DNA of 64,000 nucleotides, taken from the NCBI GenBank assembly GCA_963767285.1, contig CAVYDJ010000003.1, positions 248,001-312,000 of the forward strand. Direction: 5' to 3'. Made by a program: the position numbers and the translations under genes. The notes under the pieces were generated by a model that saw only the letters and a list, made by a program, of their open reading frames with translations, ran no database searches and had not been told where the DNA came from. This DNA comes from WHSW01 sp963767285 (lineage in GTDB: Bacteria; Actinomycetota; Thermoleophilia; Solirubrobacterales; 70-9). Position 1 is the first letter of the stretch. The number at the start of each line of letters is the position of its first letter. Of this stretch, positions 1 through 7,705 are shown piece after piece.

Positions 1-910
1 TGTAGACCTCGGCCTCGCTCTCGTACCGCTCGACGGTCCCCGACTCGATCACGGCAATCCCGTTCTCGGAGACCGACAGCCCCATCTTCACGGCCCGCTC
101 GCGCAGCTCGACGCTGTGCTGCTTGGAGCCGGTGAAGTGCTGGAGCAGGTTCCCGTAGGCGTCGGGGGTGACGATCCGCAGGTCGACCGAGATCCCGTTG
201 TAGGTGGTGATCCTGGTTCCCGCGGCGCCGGCGGAGCCCGACGCGGCGGCTAGCTCGTGCTCGGTCAGCGCCGTCGCGAGCGCCTTCGGGTCGCTGGCGG
301 TCGCGATCAGGTCGATGTCCTTGCAGGTCTCGGCCATCCGGCGCGCCGACCCGGCGACCGCGACGGCCTCCGACGCCGGGTGGGCCCGCAGCGCCTCGGC
401 CAGCTGCTCGGCGACCGGGAGCACGTCGGAGAGCAGGAGGCGCTCGGCGGGACCCTCGTCGTCGAGCTTCGCAAGCGCCGCGAGGACGTTCTCCTCGGCC
501 TTCGGACCCAGGCCCTTGAGGCCCCGGATCTGCTGTCCCTCGGCCGCGGCGCGAAGCTCGTCGAGGCTGCTGACGCCGAGCTCGTCGTAGAGCTTTCGCA
601 CCGTCTTCGCTCCGAGGCCCGGGATCCGGGTCACCTCGATCAGCGAGGCGGGGAACTTCGCCTTCAGCTTCGCGGCCGCCGGGATCTCGCCGGTCTGCGA
701 CAGCGCGACGATCTTCTCCTGCAGCGTGTCGCCGATCCCGGGCAGCTCGGTCGCCTTGCCGGCGAGCGCCAGCTCCTCGACCGAGACCGGGCTCTGGCGG
801 ATCACCCGCGCCGCCTCCTGGTAGGCGATCACCCGAAAGCGGTTGGCCCCGTCGAGCTCGTAGAGGACCCCTAGCTCCGCCAGGGCGGTTGCGATCTCCG
901 CGTTGCGCAT
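1..910 (-). CDS. polX: DNA polymerase/3'-5' exonuclease PolX (N-terminal part; continues beyond the window start)
   Basis: X-family (beta-like) repair polymerase acting in gap filling. I translated the minus strand from an ATG at 910; 303 residues are visible. The N-terminal 8-kDa-like region carries helix-hairpin-helix motifs PGIG (residues 57-60) and PGLG (97-100). The nucleotidyltransferase palm has GSARR (187-191) and the metal-binding pair DID (198-200), with a third likely acidic residue in VDLRIV (242-247). Bacterial PolX normally has a C-terminal PHP exonuclease domain, which would lie outside the window. The start is supported by a TAGAGT -10 box at 918-923, 7 bases upstream, with no Shine-Dalgarno. 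The gene diverges from the glycosyltransferase at 936. Family assignment is firm. Confidence 0.9.
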   Translation of the reverse strand, partial: MRNAEIATALAELGVLYELDGANRFRVIAYQEAARVIRQSPVSVEELALAGKATELPGIGDTLQEKIVALSQTGEIPAAAKLKAKFPASLIEVTRIPGLGAKTVRKLYDELGVSSLDELRAAAEGQQIRGLKGLGPKAEENVLAALAKLDDEGPAERLLLSDVLPVAEQLAEALRAHPASEAVAVAGSARRMAETCKDIDLIATASDPKALATALTEHELAAASGSAGAAGTRITTYNGISVDLRIVTPDAYGNLLQHFTGSKQHSVELRERAVKMGLSVSENGIAVIESGTVERYESEAEVY

Positions 911-917
911 CGCGCTC

Positions 918-927
918 ACTCTAGATT
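918..927. promoter_or_regulatory. Overlapping divergent -10 boxes for polX and the glycosyltransferase
   Basis: On the minus strand TAGAGT (918-923) lies 7 bases before the polX ATG. On the plus strand TAGATT (922-927) lies 8 bases before the GTG at 936. The two boxes share two bases, so each promoter's upstream part would fall in the other gene's first codons, and both mRNAs would be leaderless. Inferred from sequence only. Confidence 0.5.
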
Positions 928-935
928 CCCGGCGC

Positions 936-1667
936 GTGGCCGCGAACTCAGAGTCCGGGCCGGTCTGGCTCGTCCTGCCGACCTACAACGAGGCCGACAA
1001 CCTGGAGGCGATCGCCGCCGCGATCCTCGAGCGGCTGCCGCGAGACCGCCGGCTGCTGGTCGTCGACGACTCCTCGCCCGACGGCACCGGCGAGATCGCG
1101 GACCGGCTGGCGGCGGGCGACGCCGACGTCGAGGTCCTGCACCGGCCGCGCAAGCAGGGCCTTGGCCCCGCCTACGTCGCGGGCTTCCGCCACGCCCTGG
1201 CCGGCGGCGCCGAGCTGGTCGCCCAGATGGACGCCGACTTCTCGCACGACCCCGCCGATCTGCCGCGGCTGCTCGACGCGGCGGCCGACGCCGACCTGGT
1301 GCTGGGATCGCGCTACGTCGCCGGCGGCGGGGTCGCCGAGTGGGGCCCCGGGCGCCGCCTGATCAGTCGCGGCGGCAGCGCCTACGCCCGGACGATGCTC
1401 GGGATCGGGATCGCCGACCTGACCGGCGGCTTCAAGGTCTTCCGCCGGTCGGTCCTCGAGACGATCGACCTCGAGGACATCCCGTCGCTCGGATACGCGT
1501 TTCAGATCGAGACCACCTTCCGCGCGGTGCGCGCCGGCTTTCGCGTCGCCGAGGTGCCGATCCTCTTCCACGATCGCCGGGTTGGCGAGTCGAAGATGTC
1601 CGGATCGATCGTGCTCGAGGCGGCGTGGCGCGTCCCGCTGATGCGGCTGGGAAGCCGCCGGTCTTGA
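936..1667 (+). CDS. Family 2 glycosyltransferase, polyprenol/dolichol-phosphate mannosyltransferase-like
   Basis: Predicted to transfer a sugar, probably mannose, from a nucleotide donor to polyprenyl phosphate at the inner face of the membrane. The 243-residue product is a single GT2 (GT-A) domain: PTYNE near residues 15-19, VVDDSSPDGT near 42-51, the metal-binding D-x-D of QMDADFSHD near residue 100, and GGFKVFRR and Q-I-E-T motifs further on, as in DPM1 catalytic domains. There is no C-terminal membrane segment, as in the short DPM1-type enzymes. I chose GTG at 936 over the upstream TTG at 903, because 903 would overlap the polX start and because a TAGATT -10 box sits 8 bases before 936. 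Confidence 0.85.
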   Translation: MAANSESGPVWLVLPTYNEADNLEAIAAAILERLPRDRRLLVVDDSSPDGTGEIADRLAAGDADVEVLHRPRKQGLGPAYVAGFRHALAGGAELVAQMDADFSHDPADLPRLLDAAADADLVLGSRYVAGGGVAEWGPGRRLISRGGSAYARTMLGIGIADLTGGFKVFRRSVLETIDLEDIPSLGYAFQIETTFRAVRAGFRVAEVPILFHDRRVGESKMSGSIVLEAAWRVPLMRLGSRRS

Positions 1668-1671
1668 ATGC

Positions 1672-1715
1672 ATAGTGTGTGCGCCGCACGCCTTGCGCTA
1701 CGCACTATACTTTTT
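1672..1715 (+). terminator. Imperfect inverted repeat followed by a T run; terminator or operator between glycosyltransferase and trxA
   Basis: ATAGTGTGTGCGC (1672-1684) pairs imperfectly with GCGCTACGCACTAT (1695-1708), and TTTTT follows at 1711-1715. The arrangement fits a rho-independent terminator just after the glycosyltransferase stop. It is also close enough to trxA to be an operator. The stem has mismatches, so confidence is modest. Confidence 0.4.
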
Positions 1716-1777
1716 GAAGTAGCGATCCCGCAATCCATACCGCACCGATCTCCGTAGAGAAGGGTTAGGAGAACCAA

Positions 1778-2104
1778 GTGACAGGCACACTCCCCGACGT
1801 GACCGACGCCACCTTTCAGAGCGACGTACTAGATGCCGACCAGCCGGTCCTCGTCGATTTCTGGGCTCCCTGGTGCGGGCCGTGCCGCGTCGTCCATCCG
1901 ATCCTCGAGGAGATGGCCGCCGAGCGCGACGAGCTGACGATCGTCAGCCTCAACGTCGATGACAACCAGCAGACGGCGGGACGCTACGAGGTGCTCTCGA
2001 TCCCGACGCTGATCCTGTTCAGGGACGGCGCCGAGGCCAAGCGGATCGTGGGGGCCCTGCCCAAGCGGCGCCTCGAGGCCGAGCTCGAGCCGGCCCTGGT
2101 GTGA
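1778..2104 (+). CDS. trxA: Thioredoxin
   Basis: Cytoplasmic protein-disulfide reductant of 108 residues, the usual size for thioredoxin. The active site WAPWCGPC sits at about residues 28-35 in the standard position, and the cis-Pro loop is I-P-T (SIPTL). There is no signal peptide. Start GTG at 1778 is preceded by an AGGAG Shine-Dalgarno at 1767-1771. The next gene, a cupredoxin, begins at a GTGA overlap with this stop codon, so the two are co-transcribed and probably translationally coupled. Confidence 0.93.
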   Translation: MTGTLPDVTDATFQSDVLDADQPVLVDFWAPWCGPCRVVHPILEEMAAERDELTIVSLNVDDNQQTAGRYEVLSIPTLILFRDGAEAKRIVGALPKRRLEAELEPALV

Positions 2105-2445
2105 GCATGCGCAGACTCCTGACTCTCGTCCCCCTGACCCTCGCCGCCGTCCTCGTGCTCGCCGTTTCCGGCGCCAGCGGGCGTGGCGGGAAGACCGTCC
2201 AGGTCGGCGACGACTTCTTCAGCCCGGCAAGCGTGACGATCTCCAAGGGCGACAAGGTGAAGTTCAAGTGGGTCGGCAGCGACGACCACAACGTGATCAA
2301 GAAGAAGGGTCCCGGGGGCTCGTTCGGCTCCGGGACGACCGATCAGACGGGCTTCGTCTTCAAGCACAAGTTCAGCAAGGCCGGGACCTACAAGATCATC
2401 TGCACTGTCCACGAGGACATGAAGATGAAGGTCAAGGTCAACTAG
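2101..2445 (+). CDS. Secreted cupredoxin (plastocyanin/azurin-like small blue copper protein)
   Basis: Predicted extracytoplasmic single-domain copper protein of about 114 residues. A signal peptide covers roughly the first 25 residues (MRRLLTLVPLTL... then an Ala/Gly-rich cleavage region). The type 1 copper ligands are visible: His in SDDHNV, then the C-x2-H-x4-M cluster in CTVHEDMKM near the C-terminus. The start is either GTG 2101, overlapping the thioredoxin stop as GTGA, or ATG 2107; the protein differs by two residues. An electron-transfer or copper-binding role is inferred from the family; the partner is unknown. Confidence 0.85.
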   Translation: MSMRRLLTLVPLTLAAVLVLAVSGASGRGGKTVQVGDDFFSPASVTISKGDKVKFKWVGSDDHNVIKKKGPGGSFGSGTTDQTGFVFKHKFSKAGTYKIICTVHEDMKMKVKVN

Positions 2446-2461
2446 GCCCCGACCCGGACGC

Positions 2462-5400
2462 TCAGCTCTTCTCGATCCCGATCCCCAGCTCGCGGCCCTC
2501 GATCGAGGCCGCGACTTTCAGCCCCGCCCCGTCGTAGGCGACGCTCGTCGCAAGCGTCTCGCCGGCGATGTAGTCCTCGTGCGCTCGGGCGGCCTCGACC
2601 AGCCCGTCGTCGCCGCCGAGCGTCAGTGCGATCCGGTCGGAGACGTCCAGGCCCGCCTGCTTGCGCGCGTTCTGGATCGCGTGCACGATCTCGCGAGCAA
2701 GGCCCTCGCGCCGCAGCTCGTCGTCGAGCTCGAGGGCCAGCGCCACCGCCCGGCCCGCCTCGGCCTCGACCTCATAGCCCTCCAGCGGCTCCATCACCAG
2801 GGTGACGTCGTCGGGCTCGAGCGTGTGCTCGGAGCCGTCGACGCTGATCCCGATCCGGCGCTCGCCGCGGATGGCCTCCGCGACGCGGTCGGGGTCGAGC
2901 GCCCCGACCGCCGCCGCCACCTGCGGCATCGCCTTGCCGAACCTGGGCCCGAGTTCCCGGTAGTTCGGCTTGACGGAGTAACGGACCAGCTCGCCCTGCT
3001 CGGAGACGAACTCGAGGTCCTTGACGTTGAGCTCGACGCGGACCAGCTCGGCGAGCCCCTCGATCTCGGCGCGCTCGGCCTCGGTGGCGACGATCACCGC
3101 TCGCCGCAGCGGCTGGCGGTTCTTGATCTTCGCCTGGGCTCGTGCAGCGCGCCCGAGCTCGATCGCCCGCATCGCCGCCTCGACCCCCGCCTCCAGCTCG
3201 CCGTCCTTCAGAGCCGCATCCGGGCTCGGGTAGTCGGCAAGGTGGATCGAGTCCGGGTCGTCGCTGAGGTTGTCGTAGATCTCGTCCGTGATGAAGGGCG
3301 TAAACGGCGCAAGCAGCTTCGAGACCTCGATCAGGCAATGGCGCAACGTTTGAAACGCGGCGACGTCGCCGTCCCAGAAGCGACGTCGCGAAAGTCGCAC
3401 GTACCAGTTGGACAGGTCATCGACGTAGTCGGCGATCAGGCGACCTGCCGTGGTGCAGTCGAAGTCCTCCATGCGCTCGATCACGACTTCGATCAGCCCC
3501 TGCAGGCGCGAGATCGCCCAGCGATCCAATAACTGGCCCGCCACCTCCTCGGCTTCGCCTCCGGGGGTGTCGGGGTCTGCCCCAGGATTCGCATCCGCGG
3601 CGTTCGCGTAAAGGACGAAGAACGAGTAGGTGTTCCAGAGCGTCAACATGAACTGACGCACCGCCTCGCCGACCGTCTCGACCGAGAACCGGTAGCCCGC
3701 CCACGGCTGCTGCGAGCTCAGGTAGTACCAGCGAAAGGCGTCGGCGCCGTGGCGGTCGAGCACCTCCCACGGGTCGACCACGTTTCCGCGGCTCTTCGAC
3801 ATCTTCTGCCCATCGGGGTCGGCGATCAACCCCAGGCAGACACAGTGCTCGTAGCTGCCGCGGCCGAACACCTGGGTGGCGACCGCGAGCAGCGAGTAGA
3901 ACCAACCGCGGGTCTGGTCGAGGCCCTCGCAGATGTAGTCGGCCGGGAACCGTGACTCGAACTCCTCCGTGTTCTCGAACGGGTGGTGGAACTGGGCGAA
4001 CGGCATCGAGCCCGAGTCGAACCAAGCGTCGATCGTCTCCACCACCCGCCGCATCTCGCCGCCGCACTTCTCGCAGCGCACCACGACCTCGTCGATGTAC
4101 GGACGGTGCAGGTCGTCGGGGACCTCGCCGCCGCGCTCGCGCAGCTCGGCGATCGATCCTGCGCAGAACCGCTCCTCGCAATCGGGCGACTGGCATTCCC
4201 AGATCGGCAGCGGCGTGCCCCAGTAGCGCTCGCGCGAGAGCGCCCAGTCGACGTTGTTCTCGAGCCACTTGCCGAAGCGGCCGTGCTTGATGTGCTCGGG
4301 GTGCCAGTCGATGCCCTCGTTGACCTCGAGCATCAGGTCGCGACGCTCCGACGTGGCCACGTACCAGCTCGACTTCGCGTAGTAGATCAGCGGCGTACCG
4401 CAGCGCCAGCAGTGCGGGTAGGCGTGCTCGTACTCCTCGGCTCGAAAGAGCCGCCCGGAGGCGGCGAGCGCTTCGACGATCTCCGGGTTGTGCTCGAAGA
4501 CCATCTTGCCCTGGAAGTCGGGCACCCGCTCGTCGTAGGTGCCGTCGGGCCGGACCGGGTTCTGCAGCGTCATTCCGTGCCGCTCGCCGAGCTGGAAGTC
4601 GTCGTCGCCGAAGGCGAGCGCGGTGTGGACCAGCCCGGTGCCGTCCTCGGTGCTGACGAAGTCGGCGAGCAGCACCGAGTGGCCGAGCGGTCCGAAGTCC
4701 TCGCCCTTGATGTAGTGAAACGGGGCCTCGTAGCGGATGCCCTCGAGCGCGGTCCCCGGGAAGTGTGCGAGCACCTCGGCCTCCTCTCCCAGCACCCGCT
4801 CGACCAGCGGCCGGGCGACGATCACGACCTCATCGCCGATCCGGACCCGGGCGTATTCGATCTCCGCGCCGGCCGCGACCGCGGCGTGGGAGATCAAGGT
4901 CCATGGGGTGGTGGTCCAGACGAGCAGGTTGTCGCCGGCCTCGACGGCGCTCTCCGGGATCGCGTTCGCGGGTGGCACCTCGGTAACGGGGAGGCGGACG
5001 TAGACCGCGGGGTCGATCACGTCCTCGTAGCCCTGCGCGACCTCGTGCGACGACAGCGCCGTGCCGTCGCGCGGGCAATACGGCACCACCTTGTGCGCCT
5101 TGTAGAGGCGGCCCCCATCCCAGATCTGTCGCAGCGCCCACCAGACCGACTCGATGTAGTCGTTGTTCATGGTCACGTACGGGTCGTCGAGGTCGACCCA
5201 GAAGCCGATCCGCTCGGTCAGTCGGTTCCAGTCGGAGACGTAGCGGAACACGGACTCGCGGCACTTGGCGTTGAACTCCGCCACCCCGTAGTCCTCGATC
5301 TCGGCCTTCGAGGCGATCCCGAGCTCCTTCTCGACCTCGAGCTCCACCGGCAGGCCATGGCAGTCCCAGCCGGCCTTGCGGGGGACGTAGTGGCCGCGCA

Positions 5401-5632
5401 TCGCCTGATAGCGGGGATAGATGTCCTTGAACACGCGTGCCAGCACGTGGTGGGAGCCCGGCTTTCCGTTGGCGGTCGGCGGACCCTCGTAGAAGCTCCA
5501 CACCGGGGCGTCCGCGTCGCGACGCTGCGCCAGCTGCCTGGCGAAGACGTCGCCCCCGCGCCAGCGCTCGAGCACCGACCGCTCGAGTTCGGGGAAGGAC
5601 TGCTTCGGGTCGACGGGGCGGAAGCCGGGCAA
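2462..5632 (-). CDS. ileS: Isoleucyl-tRNA synthetase (type 2, eukaryote-like)
   Basis: Class I aminoacyl-tRNA synthetase that charges tRNA-Ile; 1056 residues, normal for the family. The first signature is the variant PTANGKPGSHHVL near residue 59, typical of actinobacterial and type 2 IleRS rather than the classical HIGH form. KMSKS is intact near residue 611. A CP1 editing domain lies between them, with Cys pairs (CEKCGG) suggesting a bound zinc. Type 2 enzymes are often resistant to mupirocin. The start is TTG at 5632; no ATG occurs nearby, and a TAGAAT -10 box at 5640-5645 ends 7 bases upstream, supporting TTG and a leaderless mRNA. Confidence 0.95.
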   Translation of the reverse strand: MPGFRPVDPKQSFPELERSVLERWRGGDVFARQLAQRRDADAPVWSFYEGPPTANGKPGSHHVLARVFKDIYPRYQAMRGHYVPRKAGWDCHGLPVELEVEKELGIASKAEIEDYGVAEFNAKCRESVFRYVSDWNRLTERIGFWVDLDDPYVTMNNDYIESVWWALRQIWDGGRLYKAHKVVPYCPRDGTALSSHEVAQGYEDVIDPAVYVRLPVTEVPPANAIPESAVEAGDNLLVWTTTPWTLISHAAVAAGAEIEYARVRIGDEVVIVARPLVERVLGEEAEVLAHFPGTALEGIRYEAPFHYIKGEDFGPLGHSVLLADFVSTEDGTGLVHTALAFGDDDFQLGERHGMTLQNPVRPDGTYDERVPDFQGKMVFEHNPEIVEALAASGRLFRAEEYEHAYPHCWRCGTPLIYYAKSSWYVATSERRDLMLEVNEGIDWHPEHIKHGRFGKWLENNVDWALSRERYWGTPLPIWECQSPDCEERFCAGSIAELRERGGEVPDDLHRPYIDEVVVRCEKCGGEMRRVVETIDAWFDSGSMPFAQFHHPFENTEEFESRFPADYICEGLDQTRGWFYSLLAVATQVFGRGSYEHCVCLGLIADPDGQKMSKSRGNVVDPWEVLDRHGADAFRWYYLSSQQPWAGYRFSVETVGEAVRQFMLTLWNTYSFFVLYANAADANPGADPDTPGGEAEEVAGQLLDRWAISRLQGLIEVVIERMEDFDCTTAGRLIADYVDDLSNWYVRLSRRRFWDGDVAAFQTLRHCLIEVSKLLAPFTPFITDEIYDNLSDDPDSIHLADYPSPDAALKDGELEAGVEAAMRAIELGRAARAQAKIKNRQPLRRAVIVATEAERAEIEGLAELVRVELNVKDLEFVSEQGELVRYSVKPNYRELGPRFGKAMPQVAAAVGALDPDRVAEAIRGERRIGISVDGSEHTLEPDDVTLVMEPLEGYEVEAEAGRAVALALELDDELRREGLAREIVHAIQNARKQAGLDVSDRIALTLGGDDGLVEAARAHEDYIAGETLATSVAYDGAGLKVAASIEGRELGIGIEKS

Positions 5633-5653
5633 GCAGCGGATTCTAGGAGTGGC

Positions 5654-6085
5654 TCACCAGACGACCAGGATGTCGTCCGGGTCCTGCGGGTTCACGTACA
5701 CGGGAAGGACCAGCCCGGGCTCCATGAGGTGGGCGGCGAAGTCGGAGATGATCAGCTTGCGCGTCACGCGCCGCGGCGGTTGGCCGGGGACCTCGAGGTC
5801 GAGCTCCAGCTTCATCAGCGGCTGGTCGTTGATCAAGACCCCGGAGCTCGCCGAGACGAGCGTTCCCTTGCCCTTCACCCCGGTCTTCCACAGCCACTGC
5901 TCGTGGCGGCCGCTGCGTGCCTGCCGGATCGCGTAGACCGCGAGCCCGAGCGAGACCAGCGAGCCAGATCGGGCCGATGAAGATCGGGAACGGGAAGACC
6001 GTGAACGTCGAGCACGCGTGAAGAGCGATCCCGCCGAGCCGAAGAAGAAGGCGAGCAGGGAGTAGCCGGTGCGGTTGATCTGCAT
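5654..6085 (-). pseudogene. Second-copy small membrane protein of a duplicated two-gene cassette, with two compensating frame breaks
   Basis: Paralogue of the intact gene at 7267-7701. Both ends match: the start MQINRTGYSLLAFFFG corresponds to the other copy's start, and the last residues NPQDPDDILVVW match DPRDPDDLLIVW. In the middle the expected two membrane segments appear only after a one-base loss near 6029 and a one-base gain near 5960; between these points another frame reads FTVFPFPIFIGPIW. As written, the frame stays open but the central segment becomes an Arg/Ser-rich stretch. This may be a real lesion or a consensus error. Function unknown; the C-terminal half is a soluble domain rich in beta-strand-like sequence. 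Confidence 0.6.
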
Positions 6086-6091
6086 GTCGGC

Positions 6092-6665
6092 CTACTCGCT
6101 CGACTCGTCGCGGATCCGCTTCGCCACCGTCCCGGCGGCCTCCCAGAGCATGGCCAGGCCGCCCTCGCCGGGTTCGTCCTGACTCGACCGAGCAGAGCAG
6201 CGAGCCGTAGGCGAGCTCGAACGAGAAGTCGCCGGGGGAGCGCTCGCCGAGCCAGTCGATGAACGTCGGCACGAACAGCTGGCGCAGCCAGTTGTCGTCC
6301 TGGAACGGGCTCACGGCCACCTTGAAGCGCTCGTTGAGCTTCTCGCTCTCGGTCCACAGCCGGGTGCTGCGGACCTCGAACCCGTAATGGGTGTCGTCGG
6401 TGATCCGCCCACGACGGTCGCAGCCCAGCCGCGGCACGAACGGCTGGGACTCGGGGATCCGGGCGAAGACGACGTTGTATTCGAAGCGCCCGTAGTCGTA
6501 GCGGGCGATCACCCCCTCGACGCCCGGGACGAGCGGCCCGCCGAACGCCGGCTTCATCTGCCCGCCCTTGGTCAGCAGCGGGGTCACCGCGCCCGGCCAG
6601 AAACCGTCGGCTCGCTTCAGCCCGCGGGTGGACGCGAAGGTTTCGTAGCTGGCCTCGACGCTCAC
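6092..6665 (-). pseudogene. Second-copy cytoplasmic protein of the duplicated cassette, frameshifted near 6182
   Basis: Paralogue of the intact gene at 7706-8326. From GTG at 6665 the product follows the other copy through RVPESAPLIPRL-like and FELAYG-like segments. It then loses frame at about 6182: removing one base restores a C-terminus that reads LWEAAGTVAKRIRDESSE and stops at 6092-6094, where the paralogue has LWDATGHVAKRIRDE. The stop is 6 bases before the start of the next cassette gene, as in the intact copy. No known domain recognised. With the two breaks in its partner, this cassette copy has three indels. Confidence 0.6.
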
Positions 6666-6694
6666 CGCGCGATCGTAATGCGGCGGGCGATCCC

Positions 6695-7192
6695 TCAGCC
6701 TGAGTTGGCTTCCGACCTCAGGAACCATCGCCCGCCTCGGTTGTGAAACCGGCGTCCCTTGCCGCGATAGAGGTGCGCCGAGACGACCTGCTGTGAGGTC
6801 CCGAGCACGCGCGCCAGCTCCCCGGCTCTCGACCCCGGGACGGTCGCGAGCGCCTCGGTCACGTCGTCACGGGTGACCCGCCGCGGCCGCTCACCTGACC
6901 GAAGCGAGTCATCCACCGGCTCGTCCAGGAGTAGCGCTCGCGCCCGCAACAGGCGAACTCGCTCTTCGACCAGCGGCCCCAAGGCGGCCAGGTCCCTCTC
7001 GATCACCTCGATCCGGTCCTCGATCTGCTCCAGGGCGATCTCCACATCGAGCGCCGCAACGCGGTTCCGCGGAACCGATATGACGAAGTCACATGACAAA
7101 GTCATGGTCACTGTCAGGGTTCCGCGGAACCCTGACCGGATCATCGCGCCCAACGCGTAGCTCGTCAGCCTCGACCATGGCCGCCGGATCAA
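6695..7192 (-). CDS. Small coiled-coil plus winged-helix-type protein, LexA-type box over its promoter
   Basis: Unrecognised family, up to 165 residues. The middle (ALEQIEDRIEVIERDLAAL and following) is a strong coiled coil. The C-terminal about 60 residues look like a helix-turn-helix unit (VTRDDVTEALATVPGSRAGE, then LARVLGTSQQVVSAHL) ending in basic RGKGRRFHNRGG. I give TTG 7192 as the start because TATGTT (7201-7206) lies 8 bases upstream. A shorter start at GTG 7045 would give 116 residues and leave a palindrome array (7062-7136) upstream as non-coding. The gene sits between two copies of a duplicated cassette. A regulator role is inferred; the start is uncertain. Confidence 0.6.
   Translation of the reverse strand: MIRRPWSRLTSYALGAMIRSGFRGTLTVTMTLSCDFVISVPRNRVAALDVEIALEQIEDRIEVIERDLAALGPLVEERVRLLRARALLLDEPVDDSLRSGERPRRVTRDDVTEALATVPGSRAGELARVLGTSQQVVSAHLYRGKGRRFHNRGGRWFLRSEANSG
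7062..7136. promoter_or_regulatory. Palindrome array: two copies of GGTTCCGCGGAACC with TGAC/GTCA repeats between
   Basis: A 16-base perfect palindrome at 7062-7077 and a 24-base perfect palindrome at 7113-7136 share the core GGTTCCGCGGAACC, with centres 55 bases apart. Between them lie TGACGAAGTCA (7081-7091) and TGACAAAGTCA (7094-7104). There is no T run, so these do not look like terminators. If the downstream gene starts at 7192 the array is coding; the two cores would then be read in different frames, which argues that the DNA itself is conserved. It looks like a binding-site cluster. Confidence 0.55.
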
Positions 7193-7197
7193 ATTGA

Positions 7198-7213
7198 ACG
7201 AACATATGTTCGT
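7198..7213. promoter_or_regulatory. LexA-type SOS box overlapping a -10 box
   Basis: ACGAACATATGTTCGT is a 16-base perfect palindrome. Its core CGAACATATGTTCG fits the Gram-positive LexA consensus CGAACRNRYGTTCG exactly. On the minus strand the right half supplies TATGTT (7201-7206), 8 bases before the TTG start at 7192, so bound LexA would block RNA polymerase. The predicted target is the helix-turn-helix gene at 6695-7192. Confidence 0.6.
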
Positions 7214-7266
7214 AGCGTATCGAGGCGCTCGGACGGCTTTGGATCAGCGCGAGAACGGCGAATCGC

Positions 7267-7701
7267 TCACCAGACGATCAGCAGGTCGTCGGGATCGCGG
7301 GGGTCGACGTACGCGGGCAGGACCATCCCGGGGCGCATCCGGCGGGCGGCGAAGCTGCCGACGATCAGTCGGCGCTCCACGCGGCGGGGCTCGTGACCGG
7401 GCATCTCGACGTCGACGACCAGGTCGAAGACCGGCTGCTCGTTGACGGACATCCCGGTCGCCGCTTCGACGATCGTCACGCGTCCGCGCAGGCCGTTGGC
7501 GGCGAGCCAGCGCCGGTGACGGGCCACGAGCCGGGCGCGAATCGCGATCCAGATCGAGACCAGGGCCCCGAGCAGGTAGGCGACGCCCATGATCCACCAG
7601 AGGATCGCCGGCGGTGCGCCGCCAACCGCGAGCGCGATCATCGCGCCGCCGATCACCGCGAAGACGGCGATGAGCTTCGCTCCAAGCCGGTTCAGCCTCA
7701 C
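7267..7701 (-). CDS. Small membrane protein of unknown family (intact copy, cassette gene 2)
   Basis: Unrecognised, 144 residues. Two hydrophobic segments (about residues 9-27 and 31-53, LIAVFAVIGG... and ILWWIMGVAYLLG...) form a membrane hairpin. A soluble domain of about 90 residues follows, containing FDLVVDVEMPG and ending in DPRDPDDLLIVW. The start is GTG 7701, 4 bases after the stop of the preceding gene, so the two are surely co-translated. A second, damaged copy of the same pair lies at 5654-6665. No function is proposed. Confidence 0.7.
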   Translation of the reverse strand: MRLNRLGAKLIAVFAVIGGAMIALAVGGAPPAILWWIMGVAYLLGALVSIWIAIRARLVARHRRWLAANGLRGRVTIVEAATGMSVNEQPVFDLVVDVEMPGHEPRRVERRLIVGSFAARRMRPGMVLPAYVDPRDPDDLLIVW

Positions 7702-7705
7702 GCCG

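Noticed and set aside
3983..5980. 665-codon open frame antisense to ileS
   Set aside because: It mirrors ileS codon structure in GC-rich DNA, has no recognisable domain and is full of Arg/Asp/Val/Leu-rich shadow sequence.
7113..7136. The 24-base palindrome as a terminator
   Set aside because: There is no T tract on either side, and a related palindrome is repeated 55 bases away.
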